NCBI RefSeq assembly: GCF_029227915.1
Contig: NC_079877.1
Location: forward strand, 33,445,851-33,509,850
Reading direction: 5' to 3'
From: Hydractinia symbiolongicarpus
Taxonomy: Eukaryota > Cnidaria > Hydrozoa > Anthoathecata > Hydractiniidae
Length of the DNA stretch: 64,000 nt
The notes beneath the pieces were generated by a model that made no database searches, was not told the origin of the DNA, and saw only the letters and a program-made list of their open reading frames with translations. Shown piece by piece: positions 1 to 12,200 of this stretch; position 1 is the stretch's first letter; each line of letters begins with the position of its first letter. The translations under genes were made by a program, and so were the position numbers.

Positions 1-326
1 ATTTTTTCACCACTAAAACGCGTGAGACTTGTAGTTTTCAAAAGTGTTTTCATTTTTGATGAAACGCTGAATAAAAGAAGTTTTATCGCCTGCACACGAA
101 AACCCGCGATTTCCCGTAAATCCCGGACTGGGCCCGTATAGTCAAAAGTATACAAAGAAAGTACCCTGTGAGTAAACTCATTTCCCGAACGATTTTTTAA
201 ATTATTTTCTCACCACTAAAACGCATAAGACTTGTAGTTTTCAGAAATGTTTTTATTTTTGATGAGACGCTTAATGAAAGTGGTTTAATCGCCGGCAAAC
301 GAAAACCCGCGATTTCCCGTAAATCC

Positions 327-339
327 CGGGCTTGGCCCG
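327..339. other. Second short dyad CGGGC-TTG-GCCCG (representative)
   Basis: A 5-bp perfect inverted repeat with a 3-nt loop, present only in monomers of the CCCGGGCTTGGCCCG subtype (reverse complement CGGGCCAAGCCCG in the right arm). Subtypes reading GGACTGGGCCCG or GAACTCGGCCCG lack it. It overlaps a CCCGGG palindrome. It is short enough to be incidental to the C/G-rich centre of the monomer. Confidence 0.6.
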
Positions 340-1254
340 TATAGTCAAAAGTATACAAAGAAAGTACCCTGTGAGTAAACTCATTTCCAGTACGATTTTT
401 TAAATTATTTTTTCACCACTAAAACGCATAAGACTTGTAGTTTTTAGAAATGTTTTTATTTTTGATGAGACGCTTAATTAAAGTGGTTTAATCGCCGGCA
501 AACGAAAACCCGCGATTTCCCGTAAATCCCGGGTTTGGCCCGTATAGTCGAATGTATACAAAGAAAGTACCCTGTGAGTAAACTCATTTCCAAAACGATT
601 TTTAAAGTATATTTTCACCACTAAAACGCATAAGACTTGTAGTTTTCAAAAGTGTTTTCATTTTTGATGAGAAGCTGAATAAACGAAGTTTAATCGCCGG
701 CAAACGAAAACCCGCGATTTCCCGTAAACCCCGAACTCGGCCCGTATAGTCAAAAGTATGCAAAGAAAGTTCCCAGGGAGTAAACTGATTTCCCGAACGA
801 TTTTTTATATTATTTTTTCACCACTAAAACGCATGAGACTTGTAGTTTTCAAAATTGTTTTCATTTTTGATGAGACGCTTATTGAAAGAGGTTTATTCGC
901 CGGCAAACGAAAACCCGCGATTTCCCGTAAATCCCGGACTGGGCCCGTATAGTCAAAAGTATACAAAGAAAGTACCCTGTGAGTAAACTCATTTCCCGAA
1001 CGATTTTTTAAATTATTTTCTCACCACTAAAATGCATAAGACTTGTAGTTTTCAGAAATGTTTTTATTTTTGATGAGACGCTTAATGAAAGTGGTTTAAT
1101 CGCCGGCAAACGAAAACCCGCGATTTCCCGTAAATCCCGGGTTTGGCCCGTATAGTCGAATGTATACAAAGAAAGTACCCTGTGAGTAAACTCATTTCCA
1201 AAACGATTTTTTAAAGCATATTTTCACCACTAAAACGCATGAGACTTGTAGTTT

Positions 1255-1276
1255 TCAAAAATGTTTTCATTTTTGA
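1255..1276. other. Perfect 9-bp dyad inside the monomer (representative)
   Basis: TCAAAAATG, loop TTTT, CATTTTTGA: a perfect inverted repeat capable of a short hairpin or acting as a symmetric binding site. It recurs in all monomers of the AAAAATG subtype; the same dyad is seen in the right arm at 32154-32175 with loop AAAA. Monomers with CAAAAGTG or CAGAAATG carry one or two mismatches in one half, so the dyad is subtype-dependent. No function can be assigned from sequence alone. Confidence 0.8.
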
Positions 1277-1328
1277 TGAGACGCTGATTAAAAGAAGTTT
1301 AATCGCCGGCAAACGAAAACCCGCCATT

Positions 1329-1345
1329 TCCCGTAAACCCCGAAC
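1329..1345 (-). other. CENP-B-box-like 17-bp site (representative, left-arm subtype)
   Basis: On the minus strand this reads GTTCGGGGTTTACGGGA. The minimal CENP-B box is NTTCGNNNNANNCGGGN: TTCG and CGGG are both present at the right spacing, and the only core mismatch is T for the central A. Dozens of left-arm monomers carry the identical 17 bp (for example in the monomers starting at 616, 1631 and 13,0xx-region copies), always in the subtype reading CCCCGAACTCGG. Other subtypes read CCCGG instead of CCGAA and lose it. The one-mismatch match could be chance in a CpG-rich repeat; CENP-B binding is not shown. Confidence 0.4.
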
Positions 1346-1427
1346 TCGGCCCGTATAGTCAAAAGTATACAAAGAAAGTACCCAGGGAGTAAACTGATTT
1401 CCCAAACGATTTTTTATATTATTTTTT

Positions 1428-1630
1428 CACCACTAAAACGCATGAGACTTGTAGTTTTCAAAATTGTTTTCATTTTTGATGAGACGCTTATTGAAAGAGG
1501 TTTATTCGCCGGCAAACGAAAACCCGCGATTTCCCGTAAATCCCGGGTTTGGCCCGTATAGTCGAATGTATACAAAGAAAGTACCCTGTGAGTAAACTCA
1601 TTTCCAAAACGATTTTTTAAAGTATATTTT
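1428..1630 (+). repeat. Chimeric monomer
   Basis: The front half (GCTTATTGAAAGAGG, TTTATTCGCC) matches the monomer at 819-1021, while the back half (GGGTTTGGCCCG, then GTCGAATG) matches the monomer at 1022-1224. It looks like the product of an out-of-register exchange that turned the three-monomer unit 819-1427 into the two-monomer unit 1428-1833. The neighbouring monomers on each side (1225 and 1631) are almost identical, as expected of such an exchange. Confidence 0.65.
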
Positions 1631-3131
1631 CACCACTAAAACGCATGAGACTTGTAGTTTTCAAAAATGTTTTCATTTTTGATGAGACGCTGATTAAAAG
1701 AAGTTTAATCGCCGGCAAACGAAAACCCGCCATTTCCCGTAAACCCCGAACTCGGCCCGTATAGTCAAAAGTATACAAAGAAAGTACCCAGGGAGTAAAC
1801 TGATTTCCCAAACGATTTTTTATATTATTTTTTCACCACTAAAACGCATGAGACTTGTAGTTTTCAAAAATGTTTTCATTTTTGATGAGACGCTTATTGA
1901 AAGAGGTTTATTTGCCGGCAAACGGAAACCCGCGATTTCCCGTAAATCCCGGGCTTGGCCCGTATAGTCAAAAGTATACAAAGAAAGTACCCTGTGAGTA
2001 AACTCATTTCCAGAACGATTTTTTAATATATTTTTTCACCACTAAAACGCATAAGACTTGTAGTTTTCAGAAATGTTTTTATTTTTTATGAGACGCTTAA
2101 TGAAAGTGGTTTAATCGCCGGCAAACGAAAACCCGCGATTTGACGTACATCCCGGGTTTGGCCCGTATAGTCGAATGTATACAAAGAAAGTACCCTGTAA
2201 GTAAACTCATTTCCAAAACGATTTTTTAAAGTATATTTTCGCCACTAAAACGCATGAGACTTATAGTTTTCAAAAATGTTTTCATTTTTGATGAGACGCT
2301 GATTAAAAGAAGTTTAATCGCCGGCAAACAAAAACCCGCCATTTCCTGTAAACCCCGAACTCGGCCCGTATAGTCAAAAGTATACAAAGAAAGTACCCAG
2401 GGAGTAAACTGATTTCCCAAACGATTTTTTATATTATTTTTTCACCACTAAAACGCATGAGACTTGCAGTTTTCAAAAATGTTTTCATTTTTGATGGGAC
2501 GCTGAATAAAAGAAGTTTAATCGCCTGCACACGAAAACCCGCGATTTCCCGTAAATCCCGGACTGGGCCCGTATAGTCAAAAGTATAAAAATGAAGTACC
2601 CAGGGAGTAAACTCATTTCCCGAACGATTTTGTAAATTATTTCTTAACCACTAAAACGCATGAGACTTGTAGTTTTCAAAAGTGTTTTCATTTTTGATGA
2701 GACGCTGAATAAAAGAAGTTAATCGCCGGCAAACGAAAACCCGCGGTTTTCCGTAAATCCCGGGCTTGGCCCGTATAGTCAAAAGTATACAAAGAAAGTA
2801 CCCAGGGAGTAAACTCATTTCCCGAACGATTTTTTAAATTATTTTTTCACCACTAAAACGCGTGAGACTTGTAGTTTTCAAAAATGTTTTCATTTTTGAT
2901 GAGACGCTTATTGAAAGAGGTTTAATCGCCGGCAAACGAAAACCCGCGATTTCCCGTAAATCCCGGGCTTGGCCCGTATAGTCAAAAGTATACAAAGAAA
3001 GTACCCTGTGGGTAAACTGATTTCCCGAACGATTTTTTAAATTATTTTTTCACCACTAAAACGCGTGAGACTTGTAGTTTTCAAAAGTGTTTTCATTTTT
3101 GATGAGACGCTTATTGAAAGAGTTTTAATCG

Positions 3132-6100
3132 CCGGCAAACGAAAACCCGCGATTTCCCGTAAATCCCGGGCTTGGCCCGTATAGTCAAAAGTATACAAAG
3201 AAAGTACCCTGTGAGTAAACTCATTTCCAGAACGATTTTTTAAATTATTTTTTCACCACTAAAACGCATAAGACTTGTAGTTTTCAGAAATGTTTTTATT
3301 TTTGATGAGACGCTTAATGAAAGTGGTTTAATCGCCGGCAAACAAAAACCCGCGATTTCCCGTAAATCCCGGGTTTGGCCCGTATAGTCGAATGTATGCA
3401 AAGAAAGTACCCTGTGAGTAAACTCATTTCCAAAACGATTTTTAAAGTATATTTTCACCACTAAAACGCATGAGACTTGTAGTTTTCAAAAGTGTTTTCA
3501 TTTTTGATGAGAAGGTGAATAAAAGAAGTTTAATCGCCGGCAAACGAAAACCCGCGATTTCCCGTAAACCCCGAACTCGGCCCGTATAGTCAAAAGTATG
3601 CAAAGAAAGTTCCCAGGGAGTAAACTGATTTCCCGAACGATTTTTTAAATTATTTTTTCACCACTAAAACGCGTGAGACTTGTAGTTTTCAAAAGTGTTT
3701 TCATTTTTGATGAAACGCTGAATAAAAGAAGTTTAATCGCCTGCACACGAAAACCCGCGATTTCCCGTAAATCCCGGACTGGGCCCGTATAGTCAAAAGT
3801 ATACAAAGAAAGTACCCTGTGAGTAAACTCATTTCCCGAACGATTTTTTAAATTATTTTCTCACCACTAAAACGCGTGAGACTTGTAGTTTTCAAAAGTG
3901 TTTTCATTTTTGATGAGAAGCTGAATAAAAGAAGTTTAATCGCCTGCACACGAAAACCCGCGATTTCCCGTAAATCCCGGACTGGGCCGGTATAGTCAAA
4001 AGTATACAAAGAAAGTACCCTGTGAGTAAACTTATTTCCCGAACGATTTTTTATATTATTTTTTCCCCACTAAAACGCATAAGACTTGTAGTTTTCAAAA
4101 ATGTTTTCATTTTTGATGAGACGCCTAATGAAAGAGGTTTAATCGCCGGCAAACGAAAACCCGCGATTTCACGTAAATCCCGGGTTTGGCCCGTAGAGTC
4201 GAATGTATACAAAGAAAGTACCCTGCGAGTAAACTCATTTCCAAAACGATTTTTTAAAGTATCTTTTCACCACTAAAACGCATGAGACTTGTAGTTTTCA
4301 AAAGTGTTTTCATTTTTGATGAGACGCTGAATAAAAGAAGTTTAATCGCCGGCAAACGAAAACCCGCGATTTCCCGTAAATCCCGGGCTTGGCCCGTATA
4401 GTCAAAAGTATACAAAGAAAGTACCCAGGGAGTAAACTCATTTCCCGAACGATTTTTTAAATTATTTTTTCACCACTAAAACGCATGAGACTTGTAGTTT
4501 TTAAAAGTGTTTTCATTTTTGATGAGACGCTGAATAAAAGAAGTTTAATCGCCTGCACACGAAAACCCGCGATTTCCCGTAAATCCCGGACTGGGCCTGT
4601 ATAGTCAAAAGTATACAAAGAAAGTACCCTGTGAGTAAACTCATTTCCCGAACGATTTTTTAAATTATTTTCTCACCACTAAAACGCATAAGACTTGTAG
4701 TTTTCAGAAATGTTTTTATTTTTGATGAGACGCTTAATGAAAGTGGTTTAATCGCCGGCAAACGAAAACCCGCGATTTCCCGTAAATCCCGGGTTTGGCC
4801 CGTATAGTCGAATGTATACAAAGAAAGTACCCTGTGAGTAAACTCATTTCCAAAACGATTTTTAAAGTATATTTTCACCACCAAAACGCATGAGACTTGT
4901 AGTTTTCAAAAGTGTTTTCATTTTTGATGAGAAGCTGAATATAAGAAGTTTAATCGCCGGCAAAAGAAAACCCGCGATTTCCCGTAAACCCCGAACTCGG
5001 CCCGTATAGTCAAAAGTATACAAAGAAAGTTCCCGGAGAGTAAACTGATTTCCCGAACGATTTTTTAAATTATTTTTTCACCACTAAAACGCGTGAGACT
5101 TGTAGTTTTCAAAAGTGTTTTCATTTTTGATGAGACGCTGAATAAAAGAAGTTTAATCGCCTGCACACGAAAACCCGCAATATCCCGTAAATCCCGGACT
5201 GTGCCCGTATAGTCAAAAGTATACAAAGAAAGTACCCTGTAAGTAAACTCATTTGCAAAACGATTTTTTGAAGTAAATTTTCGCCACTAAAACGCATGAG
5301 ACTTGTAGTTTTCAAAAATGTTTTCATTTTTGATGAGACGCTGATTAAAAGAAGTTTAATCGCCGGCAAACAAAAACCCGCCATTTCCCGTAAACCTCGA
5401 ACTCGGCCCGTATAGTCAAAAGTATACAAAGAAAGTACCCAGGGAGTAAACTGATTTCCCAAACGATTTTTTATATTATTTTTTCACCACTAAAACGCAT
5501 GAGACTTGCAGTTTTCAAAAATGTTTTCATTTTTGATGGGACGCTGAATAAAAGAAGTTTAATCGCCTGCACACGAAAACCCGCGATTTCCCGTAAATCC
5601 CGGACTGGGCCCGTATAGTCAAAAGTATACAAATGAAGTACCCAGGGAGTAAACTCATTTCCCGAACGATTTTGTAAATTATTTTTTAACCACTAAAACG
5701 CATGAGACTTGTAGTTTTCAAAAGTGTTTTCATTTTTGATGAGACGCTGAATAAAAGAAGTTTAATCGCCGGCAAACGAAAACCCGCGATTTCCCGTAAA
5801 TCCCGGTCTTGGCCCGTATGGTCAAAAGTATACAAAGAAAGTACCCAGGGAGTAAACTCATTTCCCGAACGATTTTTTAAATTATTTTTTCACCACTAAA
5901 ACGCGTGAGACTTGTAGTTTTCAAAAATGTTTTCATTTTTGATGAGACGCTTATTGAAAGAGGTTTAATCGCCGGCAAACGAAAACCCGCGATTTCCCGT
6001 AAATCCCGGGCTTGGCCCGTATAGTCAAAAGTATACAAAGAAAGTACCCTGTGAGTAAACTCATTTCCAGAACGATTTTTTAAATTATTTTTTCACCACT

Positions 6101-6174
6101 AAAACGCATAAGACTTGTAGTTTTCAGAAATGTTTTTATTTTTGATGAGACGCTTAATGAAAGTGGTTTAAACA
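3132..6174 (+). repeat. 15-monomer tandem duplication, copy 1 (3043 bp)
   Basis: Fifteen monomers (15 x 203 minus two single-base T-run deletions) repeated head-to-tail by 6175-9217. Diagnostic oddities inside it recur exactly 3043 bp later: CCCCACTAAAACG near 4066, the GTAGAGTCG variant near 4194, AATATCCCG near 5180, and TTTTGTAAATTATTTTTTAACC near 5672. A more diverged earlier version of part of the unit lies at about 2226-3131 (same GATTTTGTAAATT marker, offset about 3042). Confidence 0.93.
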
Positions 6175-9100
6175 CCGGCAAACGAAAACCCGCGATTTCC
6201 CGTAAATCCCGGGCTTGGCCCGTATAGTCAAAAGTATACAAAGAAAGTACCCTGTGAGTAAACTCATTTCCAGAACGATTTTTTAAATTATTTTTTCACC
6301 ACTAAAACGCATAAGACTTGTAGTTTTCAGAAATGTTTTTATTTTTGATGAGACGCTTAATGAAAGTGGTTTAATCGCCGGCAAACAAAAACCCGCGATT
6401 TCCCGTAAATCCCGGGTTTGGCCCGTATAGTCGAATGTATGCAAAGAAAGTACCCTGTGAGTAAACTCATTTCCAAAACGATTTTTAAAGTATATTTTCA
6501 CCACTAAAACGCATGAGACTTGTAGTTTTCAAAAGTGTTTTCATTTTTGATGAGAAGGTGAATAAAAGAAGTTTAATCGCCGGCAAACGAAAACCCGCGA
6601 TTTCCCGTAAACCCCGAACTCGGCCCGTATAGTCAAAAGTATGCAAAGAAAGTTCCCAGGGAGTAAACTGATTTCCCGAACGATTTTTTAAATTATTTTT
6701 TCACCACTAAAACGCGTGAGACTTGTAGTTTTCAAAAGTGTTTTCATTTTTGATGAAACGCTGAATAAAAGAAGTTTAATCGCCTGCACACGAAAACCCG
6801 CGATTTCCCGTAAATCCCGGACTGGGCCCGTATAGTCAAAAGTATACAAAGAAAGTACCCTGTGAGTAAACTCATTTCCCGAACGATTTTTTAAATTATT
6901 TTCTCACCACTAAAACGCGTGAGACTTGTAGTTTTCAAAAGTGTTTTCATTTTTGATGAGAAGCTGAATAAAAGAAGTTTAATCGCCTGCACACGAAAAC
7001 CCGCGATTTCCCGTAAATCCCGGACTGGGCCGGTATAGTCAAAAGTATACAAAGAAAGTACCCTGTGAGTAAACTTATTTCCCGAACGATTTTTTATATT
7101 ATTTTTTCCCCACTAAAACGCATAAGACTTGTAGTTTTCAAAAATGTTTTCATTTTTGATGAGACGCCTAATGAAAGAGGTTTAATCGCCGGCAAACGAA
7201 AACCCGCGATTTCACGTAAATCCCGGGTTTGGCCCGTAGAGTCGAATGTATACAAAGAAAGTACCCTGCGAGTAAACTCATTTCCAAAACGATTTTTTAA
7301 AGTATCTTTTCACCACTAAAACGCATGAGACTTGTAGTTTTCAAAAGTGTTTTCATTTTTGATGAGACGCTGAATAAAAGAAGTTTAATCGCCGGCAAAC
7401 GAAAACCCGCGATTTCCCGTAAATCCCGGGCTTGGCCCGTATAGTCAAAAGTATACAAAGAAAGTACCCAGGGAGTAAACTCATTTCCCGAACGATTTTT
7501 TAAATTATTTTTTCACCACTAAAACGCATGAGACTTGTAGTTTTTAAAAGTGTTTTCATTTTTGATGAGACGCTGAATAAAAGAAGTTTAATCGCCTGCA
7601 CACGAAAACCCGCGATTTCCCGTAAATCCCGGACTGGGCCTGTATAGTCAAAAGTATACAAAGAAAGTACCCTGTGAGTAAACTCATTTCCCGAACGATT
7701 TTTTAAATTATTTTCTCACCACTAAAACGCATAAGACTTGTAGTTTTCAGAAATGTTTTTATTTTTGATGAGACGCTTAATGAAAGTGGTTTAATCGCCG
7801 GCAAACGAAAACCCGCGATTTCCCGTAAATCCCGGGTTTGGCCCGTATAGTCGAATGTATACAAAGAAAGTACCCTGTGAGTAAACTCATTTCCAAAACG
7901 ATTTTTAAAGTATATTTTCACCACCAAAACGCATGAGACTTGTAGTTTTCAAAAGTGTTTTCATTTTTGATGAGAAGCTGAATATAAGAAGTTTAATCGC
8001 CGGCAAAAGAAAACCCGCGATTTCCCGTAAACCCCGAACTCGGCCCGTATAGTCGAAAGTATACAAAGAAAGTTCCCGGAGAGTAAACTGATTTCCCGAA
8101 CGATTTTTTAAATTATTTTTTCACCACTAAAACGCGTGAGACTTGTAGTTTTCAAAAGTGTTTTCATTTTTGATGAGACGCTGAATAAAAGAAGTTTAAT
8201 CGCCTGCACACGAAAACCCGCAATATCCCGTAAATCCCGGACTGTGCCCGTATAGTCAAAAGTATACAAAGAAAGTACCCTGTAAGTAAACTCATTTGCA
8301 AAACGATTTTTTGAAGTAAATTTTCGCCACTAAAACGCATGAGACTTGTAGTTTTCAAAAATGTTTTCATTTTTGATGAGACGCTGATTAAAAGAAGTTT
8401 AATCGCCGGCAAACAAAAACCCGCCATTTCCCGTAAACCTCGAACTCGGCCCGTATAGTCAAAAGTATACAAAGAAAGTACCCAGGGAGTAAACTGATTT
8501 CCCAAACGATTTTTTATATTATTTTTTCACCACTAAAACGCATGAGACTTGCAGTTTTCAAAAATGTTTTCATTTTTGATGGGACGCTGAATAAAAGAAG
8601 TTTAATCGCCTGCACACGAAAACCCGCGATTTCCCGTAAATCCCGGACTGGGCCCGTATAGTCAAAAGTATACAAATGAAGTACCCAGGGAGTAAACTCA
8701 TTTCCCGAACGATTTTGTAAATTATTTTTTAACCACTAAAACGCATGAGACTTGTAGTTTTCAAAAGTGTTTTCATTTTTGATGAGACGCTGAATAAAAG
8801 AAGTTTAATCGCCGGCAAACGAAAACCCGCGATTTCCCGTAAATCCCGGTCTTGGCCCGTATGGTCAAAAGTATACAAAGAAAGTACCCAGGGAGTAAAC
8901 TCATTTCCCGAACGATTTTTTAAATTATTTTTTCACCACTAAAACGCGTGAGACTTGTAGTTTTCAAAAATGTTTTCATTTTTGATGAGACGCTTATTGA
9001 AAGAGGTTTAATCGCCGGCAAACGAAAACCCGCGATTTCCCGTAAATCCCGGGCTTGGCCCGTATAGTCAAAAGTATACAAAGAAAGTACCCTGTGAGTA

Positions 9101-9217
9101 AACTCATTTCCAGAACGATTTTTTAAATTATTTTTTCACCACTAAAACGCATAAGACTTGTAGTTTTCAGAAATGTTTTTATTTTTGATGAGACGCTTAA
9201 TGAAAGTGGTTTAAACA
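6175..9217 (+). repeat. 15-monomer tandem duplication, copy 2 (3043 bp)
   Basis: Near-identical to 3132-6174. The one base difference I noticed is at 8055 (G) against 5012 (A). Homology ends within about 9218-9256, where GGGTTTAGCCC replaces GGGCTTGGCCC, so the crossover lies within 6175-6213. The near identity of the copies implies a very recent unequal exchange, or an assembly duplication. A third, partial copy of the 3' part of the unit lies at about 17330-18100 (offset about 9017 from copy 2). Confidence 0.93.
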
Positions 9218-12200
9218 CCGGCAAACGAAAACCCGCGATTTCCCGTAAATCCCGGGTTTAGCCCGTATAGTCGAATGTATACAAAGAAAGTACCCTGTGA
9301 GTAAACTCATTTCCAAAACGATTTTTAAAGTATATTCTCACCACTAAAACGCATGAGACTTGTAGTTTTCAAAAGTGTTTTCATTTTTGATGAGAAGCTG
9401 AATAAAAGAAGTTTAATCGCCGGCAAACGAAAACCCGCGATTTCCCGTAAACCCCGAACTCGGCCCGTATAGTCAAATGTATAGAAAGAAAGTTCCCAGG
9501 GAGTAAACTGATTTCCCGAACGATTTTTTAAATTATTTTTTCACCACTAAAACGCGTGAGACTTGTAGTTTTCAAAATTGTTTTCAATTTTGATGAGACG
9601 CTTATTGAAAGAGGTTTAATTGCCGGCAAACGAAAACCCGCGATTTCACGTAAATCCCGGGCTTGGCCCGTATAGTCAAAAGTATACAAAGAAAGTACCC
9701 TGTAAGTAAACTCATTTCCAAAACGATTTTTTAAATTATTTGTTCACCACTAAAACGCATAAGACTTGTAGTTTTCAGAAATGTTTTTATTTTTGATGAG
9801 ACGCTTATTGAAAGAGGTTTAATCGCCGGCAAACGAAAACCCTCGATTTCCCGTAAATCCCGGGCTTGGCCCGTATAGTCAAAAGTATACAAAGAAAGTA
9901 CCCTGTGAGTAAACTCATTTCCAGAACGATTTTTTAAATTATTTGTTCACCACTAAAACGCATAAGACTTGTAGTTTTCAGAAATGTTTTTATTTTTGAT
10001 GAGACGCTTAATGAAAGTGGTTTAATCGCCGGCAAACGAAAACTCGCGATTTCCCGTAAATCCCGGGTTTGGCCCGTATAGTCGAATGTATACAAAGAAA
10101 GTACCCTGTGACTAAACTCATTTCCAAAACGATTTTTAAAGTATATTTTCACCACTAAAACGCATGAGACTTGTAGTTTTCAAAAGTGTTTTCATTTTTG
10201 ATGAGAAGCTGAATAAAAGAAGTTTAATCGCCGGCAAACGAAAACCCGCGATTTCCCGTAAACCCCGAACTTGGCCCGTATAGTCAAAAGTATACAAAGA
10301 AAGTTCCCAGGGAGTAAACTGATTTCCCGAACGATTTTTTAAATTATTTTTTCACCACTAAAACGCGTGAGACTTGTAGTTTTCAGAAATGTTTTTATTT
10401 TTGATGAGACGCTTAATGAAAGTGGTTTAATCGCCGGCAAACAAAAACCCGCGATTTCCCGTAAATCCCGGGTTTGGCCCGTATAGTCGAATGTGTACAA
10501 AGAAAGTACCCTGTGAGTAAACTCATTTCCAAAACGATTTTTAAAGCATATTTTCACCACTAAAACGCATGAGACTTGTAGTTTTCAAAAGTGTTTTCAT
10601 TTTTGATGAGAAGCTGAATAAAAGAAGTTTAATCGCCGGCAAACGAAAACCCGCGATTTCCCGTAAACCCCGAACTCGGCCCGTATAGTCAAAAGTATAC
10701 AAAGAAAGTTCCCAGAGAGTAAACTGATTTTCCGAACGATTTTTTAAATTATTTTTTCACCACTAAAACGCGTGAGACTTGTAGTTTTCAAAAGTGTTTT
10801 CATTTTTGATGAGACGCTGAATAAAAGAAGTTTAATCGCCTGCACACGAAAACCCGCGATATCCCGTAAATCCCGGACTGGGCCCGTATAGTCAAAAGTA
10901 TACAAAGAAAGTACCCTGTGAGTAAACTCATTTCCCGAACGATTTTTTGAATTATTTTTTCACCACTAAAACGCATAAGACTTGTAGTTTTCAAAAATGT
11001 TTTCATTTTTGATGAGACGCCTAATGAAAGAGATTTAATCGCCGGCAAACGAAAACCCGCGATTTCACGTAAATCCCGGGTTTGGCCCGTATAGTCGAAT
11101 GTATACAAAGAAAGTACCCTGTGAGTAAACTCATTTCCAAAACGATTTTTTAAAGTATCTTTTCACCACTAAAACGCATGAGACTTGTAGTTTTCAAAAG
11201 TGTTTTTATTTTTGATGAGACGCTGAATAAAAGAAGTTTAATCGCCGGCACACGAAAACCCGCGATTTCCCGTAAATCCCGGGCTTGGCCCGTATCGTCA
11301 AAAGTATACAAAGAAAGTACCCAGGGAGTAAACTCATTTCCCGAACGATTTTTTAATTTATTTTTTCACCACTAAAACGCGTGAGACTTGTAGTTTTCAA
11401 AAGTGTTTTCATTTTTGATGAGACGCTGAATAAAAGAAGTTTAATCGCCGGCAAACGAAAACCCGCGATTTCCCGAAAATCCCGGGCTTGGCCCGTATAG
11501 TTGAATGTACATAAAGAAAGTACCCAGGGCGTAAACTGATTTCCCGAACGATTTTTAAATTATTTTTTCACCACTAAAACGCATGAGACTTGTAGTTTTC
11601 AGAAATGTTTTCATTTTTGATGAGACGCCTAATGAAAGAGGTTTAATCGCCGGCAAACGAAAACCCGCGATTTCACGTAAATCCCGGGTTTGGCCCGTAT
11701 AGTCGAATGTATACAAAGAAAGTACCCTGTGAGTAAACTCATTTCCAAAACGATTTTTTAAAGTATCTTTTCACCACTAAAACGCATGAGACTTGTAGTT
11801 TTCAAAAGTGTTTTCATTTTTGATGAGACGCTGAATAAAAGAAGTTTAATCGCCTGCACACGAAAACCCGCGATTTCCCGTAAATCCCGGACTGGGCCCG
11901 TATAGTCAAAAGTATACAAAGAAAGTACCCTGTGAGTAAACTCATTTCCCGAACGATTTTTTAAATTATTTTCTCACCACTAAAACGCATAAGACTTGTA
12001 GTTTTCAGAAATGTTTTTATTTTTGATGAGACGCTTAATGAAAGTTGTTTAATCGCCGGCAAACGAAAACCCGCGATTTCCCGTAAATCCCGGGTTTGGC
12101 CCGTATAGTCGAATGTATACAAAGAAAGTACCCTGTGAGTAAACTCATTTCCAAAACGATTTTTAAAGTATATTTTCACCACCAAAACGCATGAGACTTG

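Larger units (their letters stand above)
1225..1427 (+). repeat. Representative 203-bp satellite monomer
   Basis: Reference copy for describing the unit. In order: anchor CACCACTAAAACG (1225-1237); a 9-bp dyad with a TTTT loop (1255-1276); a conserved GCCGGC palindrome (1305-1310); a CpG-rich centre containing a 17-bp CENP-B-box-like site (1329-1345); GTATAC palindrome (1365-1370); and a 19-bp pure A/T stretch at the end (1409-1427). A hand-built composite monomer has about 38% G+C and 12 CpG in 203 bp, well above chance expectation. The length is close to a typical eukaryotic nucleosome repeat, which is common for centromeric satellites. That link is inference. Confidence 0.9.

Noticed and set aside
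616-616. 202-bp monomers as a separate family
   Set aside because: The 1-bp difference is only T5 versus T6 before AAAGTATATTTTC, a homopolymer length change that occurs in several subtypes and could also be sequencing noise.
1409-1427. AT-rich T6-ATATTA-T6 stretch as a promoter TATA box or terminator
   Set aside because: It is the normal AT-rich end of every monomer, with no associated transcription unit; a nucleosome-linker or bending role is equally possible and unsupported.
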